Positions 63,290-64,000 of a stretch of 64,000 bases of DNA are shown one piece after another. Below the pieces are notes generated by a model. That model was not told where the DNA came from, made no database searches, and saw only the letters and a list, made by a program, of their open reading frames with translations. The first letter of the stretch is position 1. Every line of letters starts with the position of its first letter. The stretch lies in contig NZ_JAHUTM010000001.1 of assembly GCF_019209905.1 (NCBI RefSeq), positions 620,001 through 684,000 of the forward strand, given 5' to 3'. A program made the translations under genes and the position numbers. Source of the DNA: Corynebacterium sp. TAE3-ERU12 (GTDB taxonomy: Bacteria > Actinomycetota > Actinomycetes > Mycobacteriales > Mycobacteriaceae).

Positions 63290-63967
63290 ATGAAACCCGT
63301 ATTGAGGTTCCAGGTTGAACCTGCGATTGATTTGAAGAAAGCGCTACTTGCTATTTCAAATTTCGCGGATATGAAAATTGATGGGCATGAATATGTGCAC
63401 GTTTCCGCAACTGAATCCGAAGTTGTGGTGTATGCGTCGAATCCGATGGGGGCTGGCTCCATTGTGGTGCCGTCGGCAGAGTGTTTTGAGCCTGGCTCTA
63501 TGAGCTTTACCGCAGATGTTGCCAAGGAGCTCGCCCAGTCGATTAAACCGCGCGATAAGCAGGAGCCGGTGGCTGCCATTTTGACCGGGTTCGAGGAGTC
63601 GGTAGAGGTCGAATGTGATTTCGGCGATGACATCTTTGGGCCGCAGTCATGCTGTACTCGCCGACCAGCGACGACAGTGGTGTCACCCGTTGTTGATGTT
63701 CCGAGTGTCTTAGGCGACGTCTTCGCCGCAGATACCGGCGGTTCGGTGTTTATGACGCCACGCCAGGCATCGTTATTGGGGCGTGTAGCGATGGTGTTCA
63801 ACGATTCGATGCACGTCGAGAAGCTGGCCGGTTCGCATCGTTCGAGGGTGACGGTTGGTCCTGTGCGTGCCACGGTCTTCTGCTCGGACGAGGGACAGTC
63901 GAATGAAGACGAGTGTAATGAGCCGGTAAAGGTTGTCGTAGCCGCTGGTTCTCATGGGGCTGTGTGA
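63290..63967 (+). CDS. Prophage protein, possibly DnaN-like sliding-clamp related
   Basis: A 225-residue beta-rich protein. Its central part (YVHVSATESEVVVYASNPMGAG, then SMSFTADVAKELAQSIKPRD) resembles one repeat of DNA polymerase sliding clamps (DnaN), and the later half (SVFMTPRQASLLGRVAMVF) may be a second, but a CC pair and an acidic insert (FGDDIFGPQSCCTRRPA) are unusual. The similarity is by eye only. It overlaps the next start by one base. Confidence 0.4.
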   Translation: MKPVLRFQVEPAIDLKKALLAISNFADMKIDGHEYVHVSATESEVVVYASNPMGAGSIVVPSAECFEPGSMSFTADVAKELAQSIKPRDKQEPVAAILTGFEESVEVECDFGDDIFGPQSCCTRRPATTVVSPVVDVPSVLGDVFAADTGGSVFMTPRQASLLGRVAMVFNDSMHVEKLAGSHRSRVTVGPVRATVFCSDEGQSNEDECNEPVKVVVAAGSHGAV

Positions 63968-64000
63968 TGTTCTGGTTCCGTGCATTCGTGGCCGGCGGCG
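63967..64000 (+). CDS. Partial prophage gene at right edge
   Basis: ATG 63967 overlaps the stop of the previous gene (TGATG) and reads MFWFRAFVAGG before the window ends. The strong overlap and the phage operon suggest a real gene; the product is unknown. Confidence 0.4.
   Translation, partial: MFWFRAFVAGG

Overview
The window is from a high-GC Gram-positive actinobacterium, most likely a Corynebacterium or a close relative in the Mycobacteriales. The evidence is gene order: uvrD2, ABC1 kinase, DUF2342 protease and Lon-like PDZ protease together; nrdHIE-nrdF-ctaD-serB; and dinG, pncB, clpS, DUF2017, P1 peptidase, rhomboid, murI, metallo-beta-lactamase, rph, rdgB. GTG starts and AGGAG-type ribosome sites are common. 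No 16S gene or species marker is present, so the assignment rests on synteny and protein resemblance read by eye.

Layout. 1-16 kb holds the end of a DNA helicase, a cluster of protease-like and leader-peptide-binding-like genes, an alanine symporter, a two-subunit fluoride channel, phosphoglucomutase, a disulfide-bond pair, two identical tRNA-Ala genes, nadE and a sugar transporter. 16-25 kb holds a zinc-free-type L36 gene, the class Ib ribonucleotide reductase set behind a probable NrdR site, cytochrome oxidase subunit I, then serB behind a large inverted repeat and a GC-rich tandem array. 25-31 kb is an acyl-CoA catabolic island (ligase, TetR, SDR, acyl-CoA dehydrogenase, APH-like kinase). 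31-41 kb is the conserved dinG-to-rdgB block. 41.3-43.5 kb is a low-GC strip of decayed small genes. 43.5-55 kb holds bcp, a paired PH-domain membrane system, tRNA-Lys, an L,D-transpeptidase lipoprotein, a two-component system divergent from an ABC exporter, tRNA-His, orn, an SDR and a secreted hydrolase.

55-64 kb is accessory DNA. From about 57.43 kb to the right edge lies the left arm of a prophage: a tRNA 3'-end fragment (candidate attL), integrase, a lipoprotein of the superinfection-exclusion type, a CI-like repressor, an operator array, a Cro-like gene, an excisionase-like gene and early genes. Just outside it, at 55.9-57.3 kb, is the most interesting item: a detached C-terminal half of a phage MuF head protein carrying an EndoU-type nuclease toxin domain, overlapped by a small probable immunity gene. 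This pair sits between two copies of a tRNA-T-arm-like direct repeat that share a second conserved block.

How they work together: nrdH/I/E/F supply deoxynucleotides under one control region; mauE-like and dsbA-like genes make an oxidative-folding pair; the sensor kinase and regulator probably control the divergent ABC transporter; the PH-domain genes form one operon; the prophage repressor and Cro face each other across shared operators. Function calls come from motifs and family resemblance read directly; no database search was run.
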